Below, one piece after another: positions 61,639 through 64,000 of a stretch of DNA of 64,000 nucleotides (the stretch's first letter is position 1; each line of letters begins with the position of its first letter). The stretch is from Planctomyces sp. SH-PL14 (GTDB taxonomy: Bacteria; Planctomycetota; Planctomycetia; Planctomycetales; Planctomycetaceae). Location: positions 7,807,256-7,871,255 of the forward strand of contig NZ_CP011270.1 in the NCBI RefSeq assembly GCF_001610835.1. The letters are read 5' to 3'. The position numbers and the translations under genes were made by a program. The notes beneath the pieces are model-generated. The model worked only from the letters and a program-made list of their open reading frames with translations. It was not told the origin of the DNA and made no database searches.

Positions 61639-62835
61639 ATGCGGCACCTGGCGACCATTCTCGTCTTCGTCCTGGCAGGCGGGTTGTCCGCTGCGAAGGA
61701 ACTCTCGGCTGACGGACCGCGTCTCTACGGCGGACGGACGCTGTCGGAGTGGGACGACCGGATCAAGGCGTTTTCCTACTCCTCGCGCGAAGCGGCCGAT
61801 GCGGTTCCGGCGCTGATCGAGATTGTCGAGGACGCGGCGGCCCCCTGGGAGAGCCGGCGGCAGGCTGCCCTCACGCTGGGGCGGATGGGGCGTCCGGCGA
61901 TCGAAGCGGTTCCGGCTCTGATTCGTCTGGCCGGTCGGTCGTCGACGGAAGAAACGCGGCTGTGGGCGTTGTCGGCGCTTGGGCGTTTCGGGCGGCTGGC
62001 TCCCGAGGCGGCTCCGGCGATGATTTCGTTTCTGAACTCGAGGGGCGAATCGCACCTCGTCCATATGGGGGCGGCGGAGGTTCTAGGGCAGATCGGACCG
62101 GCCCATCCGGCGGCGATTCCCGCGCTGATCGACTGCGTGTCGCGACTCGGCTCCGACCCGTCGGAAGTCTCGTCCGGGACTGATCTCCGAGTGGCCTGTA
62201 CGGATGTCCTGTCGCTGTCCGGCGCCGCGGCGTCCCCGGCGATTCCGCTTCTGCTGCGGCTGATGCGCGACCCGAGCGAGCGGCTTCGGCAGGCGGCGCT
62301 GACCACACTGGCGGCCATGGGGCCGGCCGCCGAAATCGCGGCGCTTCCGGTCGCGGAGGTTCTCGTCAGCGACCGGGAAGAGCTCACCCGGGATCGGGCT
62401 GCCGAAGCCCTCGTCGCGATGCGGGCGGAGCCGGTCGTACTGCGACTGCTGTCGTTTCCGCGGCCGGAGATCCGGGCGCGGATCGCCACAGCGCTGAGTC
62501 GATGGTCAAAACCCCCCGAAGCCGTCCGCCAGGTGGTCGCCGAAGCCGCGCTTCAAGAGGGCGATCCGTCGGTCCGAGGGGCCGCTCTGTGGGCGGACTG
62601 GACCTGGACCCGCGACCGCGACCGTTTGGCGCCGGTCGCCCTGAGGCTGCTGGAGAACGAGGCCCGGATCGCGCGGAAGGCGGGATACCGTGTTCTGCGG
62701 GAGGCGGTCCCCTTCCCTCTGGAGGTCGAATCGCGGCTCGAGTCGCTGCGGGGTAGCGAAGACGCGGACCTCCGGCGGTTGGCGGATGCGCTCCTGCGGC
62801 ACGCAAAATCCCAGGAGATCGACGCGATTCCGTGA
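61639..62835 (+). CDS. Secreted HEAT-repeat protein (second of two)
   Basis: The 398-residue protein starts at ATG 61639 with a signal peptide (RHLATILVFVLAGGLSAAKE). The mature part has a short lead (LYGGRTLSEWDDRIKAFSYS) and about eight HEAT-type repeats (AVPALIEIVEDAAAPWESRR, ALTLGRMGRPAIEAVPALI, LTTLAAMGPAAEIAALPVAE). It is an alpha-solenoid without catalytic domain, probably periplasmic. It resembles the 631-residue protein encoded at 56541-58436 but is not a direct duplicate. The lead sequence, GGRTLSEW, recurs in planctomycete HEAT proteins. Confidence 0.9.
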   Translation: MRHLATILVFVLAGGLSAAKELSADGPRLYGGRTLSEWDDRIKAFSYSSREAADAVPALIEIVEDAAAPWESRRQAALTLGRMGRPAIEAVPALIRLAGRSSTEETRLWALSALGRFGRLAPEAAPAMISFLNSRGESHLVHMGAAEVLGQIGPAHPAAIPALIDCVSRLGSDPSEVSSGTDLRVACTDVLSLSGAAASPAIPLLLRLMRDPSERLRQAALTTLAAMGPAAEIAALPVAEVLVSDREELTRDRAAEALVAMRAEPVVLRLLSFPRPEIRARIATALSRWSKPPEAVRQVVAEAALQEGDPSVRGAALWADWTWTRDRDRLAPVALRLLENEARIARKAGYRVLREAVPFPLEVESRLESLRGSEDADLRRLADALLRHAKSQEIDAIP

Positions 62836-62913
62836 GCGGTCCCATCGAAGAGAGCTGAAAGGCAAGGCCCGGCAGATGGCCAGTGCAGCCCGGTCAGAGG
62901 TTGCCCTCAGCGC

Positions 62914-62961
62914 GTAAAAAAAGCCATCCGCCCCGTGCATCCCGCTCGGGAAGGATGGCTT
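62914..62961 (-). terminator. Strong minus-strand terminator without a known gene
   Basis: Stem aagccatcc/ggatggctt (62921-62929 with 62953-62961), with an inner tcccg/cggga stem, followed on the minus strand by seven T residues. No minus-strand gene lies to its right before mreB, which is on the plus strand, so it appears to end an unrecognised transcript. On the plus strand no T run follows, so it does not fit the HEAT gene. Confidence 0.85.
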
Positions 62962-63330
62962 GCGGCTGGGGGAAGGCCCAGCCGCGAGCTGGCGGCAAGC
63001 CGCCTATCCGCAAGCCCGGTAGCAAGCGGAGTCTCAAGTGTATTTTGGCGTGGCGTTCGAACCTCCGCGGCCCTCACCGACCGATGTCGGCGCAGCGCCA
63101 AACGGAATCGACTCATACGAACAGGAGCTAGGCTCCAAGAGCACCGGGCCGGATCAAATCCAGACCGGTTGTGCGGGCACCGATCCAGTCCGGCAAGCCA
63201 GACCTCTCGGCAGGGGAAGTGCTTCGTGCAGGAGTCACAAGGACTCCACAGACTCCAGGGTTCTGTTCACGACCTCCAGTCAGAGTCCCCACAACACGAC
63301 TCACCATATCATCCGATCGGGCGTGGTCAA
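62962..63330 (-). ncRNA. Candidate structured RNA ahead of the minus-strand terminator
   Basis: Read on the minus strand, this stretch holds a chain of hairpins leading into the terminator: ggcggc-tt-gccgcc, gcggctggg-ccttcc-cccagccgc, ggagtc-cttgt-gactcc and an uneven ccgc/gcgg stem. It has no convincing protein frame: the 69-codon frame at 62907-63116 runs through the terminator. It does not match the conserved parts of tmRNA, RNase P RNA or SRP RNA as I know them. The 5' end is unknown; the limit given is a guess. Confidence 0.35.
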
Positions 63331-63771
63331 GGCGTTCTGCGCTGTCGTTCGCCGGTTCCCAAAGGTCCAGTCGACGCAGGTTGTGGCGCGACTTCGGATT
63401 GAGAATTTGGCAAAAAATCCGCCGTCCGATCCGGCACGATTTCGGCGAGCCGGAGACGCCGATTTCCCAGGCGGCCGCAGCCGCCGAGACTCCCCGGTTT
63501 TCGCAGAGACGTTGTCGAGTAAGTGCTTTCTGATTCAGCTGTTGTGGAATTGTTAAGGAGCTGCGTTTCGATTGTGTTGAAGTCGCCCTGACAGAGTGTG
63601 AGCATCAAGCCACGAGCCGCTTCCGGCGCGGCCTCCCCAATCCATGGTGGTCGCCGCACGAAGGGCATATCACGGGCAGTGGGAATTGCCCTTCTCCTGT
63701 TCGGCGCGGCTGGGGTAAAAGCCCGGTGCCTCGCTCCCTCTTCCGGCTCGTGCCTCCTGCCGCCCCCTCCG
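63331..63771. other. Intergenic region ahead of mreB, 441 bp
   Basis: No gene or clear repeat was found. An A/T-richer patch at 63530-63600 (tgtggaattgttaaggagct) could contain promoter elements for mreB or for the candidate RNA, but no clean -35/-10 pair stands out. Confidence 0.4.
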
Positions 63772-64000
63772 ATGATTCAACGCGTTGATCGCTGGTTCCG
63801 CGACTGCGTTTCCCTGGATCTGGGGACGACGAGCACGCGCCTGGCGGTCGCGGGACGCGGCATCCTGGTCGACGAGCCCTCGGTCGTGGCGATCGAGCGC
63901 GAGACCGGGAAGATCCTGGGACGAGGCCACGCCGTCGGCGTCCTGGCCCGCCAGATGCTCGGCCGAACCCCCGATTCGATGATGGCGGTGCGGCCGGTGC
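63772..64000 (+). CDS. mreB: MreB-type rod-shape-determining protein, 3' end cut by window edge
   Basis: An open frame from ATG 63772 runs to the window end, giving 76 residues. They match the MreB N-terminus: CVSLDLGTTSTRLAVAGRGI (phosphate 1 loop DLGT), VDEPSVVAIERETGKILGRG and VLARQMLGRTPDSMMAVRPV, corresponding to the LGRTPxxIxAIRP region. MreB forms actin-like filaments that guide wall growth. The residues after DLGT (TST rather than the common ANT) and TRLAV suggest a divergent paralog. No good ribosome binding site is visible before the ATG. mreC and mreD, if present, would lie outside the window. Confidence 0.88.
   Translation, partial: MIQRVDRWFRDCVSLDLGTTSTRLAVAGRGILVDEPSVVAIERETGKILGRGHAVGVLARQMLGRTPDSMMAVRPV

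Noticed and set aside
62907..63116. A 69-codon minus-strand frame
   Set aside because: Its last codons are the terminator hairpin and T run, so it cannot be a normal gene.

Overview
The window looks like a chromosomal segment of a high-GC planctomycete (Planctomycetota, probably order Planctomycetales). This is inferred from gene content: a pre-peptidase-domain secretory protein, ThuA-domain proteins (one fused to an isochorismatase domain), a secreted FAD oxidoreductase with a sugar-binding-like tail, a PL10-type pectate lyase, an SGNH hydrolase, HEAT-repeat secretory proteins, an NfeD-type membrane protein and an MreB-type actin. Gene order is loose, with few long operons and many TTG/GTG starts. 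No phage, IS transposase or CRISPR array was seen.

Layout. 1-10 kb: pre-peptidase-domain protein (cut by the left edge), metallophosphoesterase, miaB, a GT4 glycosyltransferase, an M24 peptidase, argJ and an SGNH hydrolase. 10.6-18.1 kb: a looser accessory stretch with a 1000-residue multidomain protein that resembles a polyimmunity protein, several small unknown genes and long gene-poor gaps, ending at tRNA-Phe. 18.3-21.9 kb: isochorismatase-like hydrolase, pectate lyase and DEAD-box helicase. 22.1-30.7 kb: a heavy-metal RND efflux locus with an outer-membrane factor, adaptor, inner-membrane pump and three accessory Cys/His-rich secreted proteins, all on the plus strand. 31-41.3 kb: a surface-polysaccharide locus with a GT2, an ABC-2 permease, a Wzt-like ATPase carrying a LamG-like domain, UDP-galactopyranose mutase, a GT8-GT2 fusion, a GT8 and a WbaP-type initiating transferase. 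41.8-50.2 kb: tRNA-Val, a SufT-like protein, a lipoprotein, a nucleosidase and the ThuA/oxidoreductase group. 50.2-64 kb: NfeD, a Pro/Gln-rich secreted protein, a LarA-superfamily protein, two HEAT proteins, a double-NBD peptide-type ABC ATPase, a zinc-ribbon protein, and mreB cut by the right edge.

The most striking non-genic feature is a dispersed intergenic repeat of about 280-330 bp. There are five near-full copies, one half copy and at least three relics. Its imperfect inverted ends carry strong hairpins, and several copies begin or end within a few bases of a stop codon. A second class of inverted repeats (arms resembling gaaacacagaggacgcagag or cacaaagacacaaag) lies in other gaps. A strong minus-strand terminator at 62.9 kb with no gene feeding it suggests an unannotated structured RNA between the second HEAT gene and mreB.

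All calls come from reading the sequence. Family names rest on recognised motifs, not on database searches.
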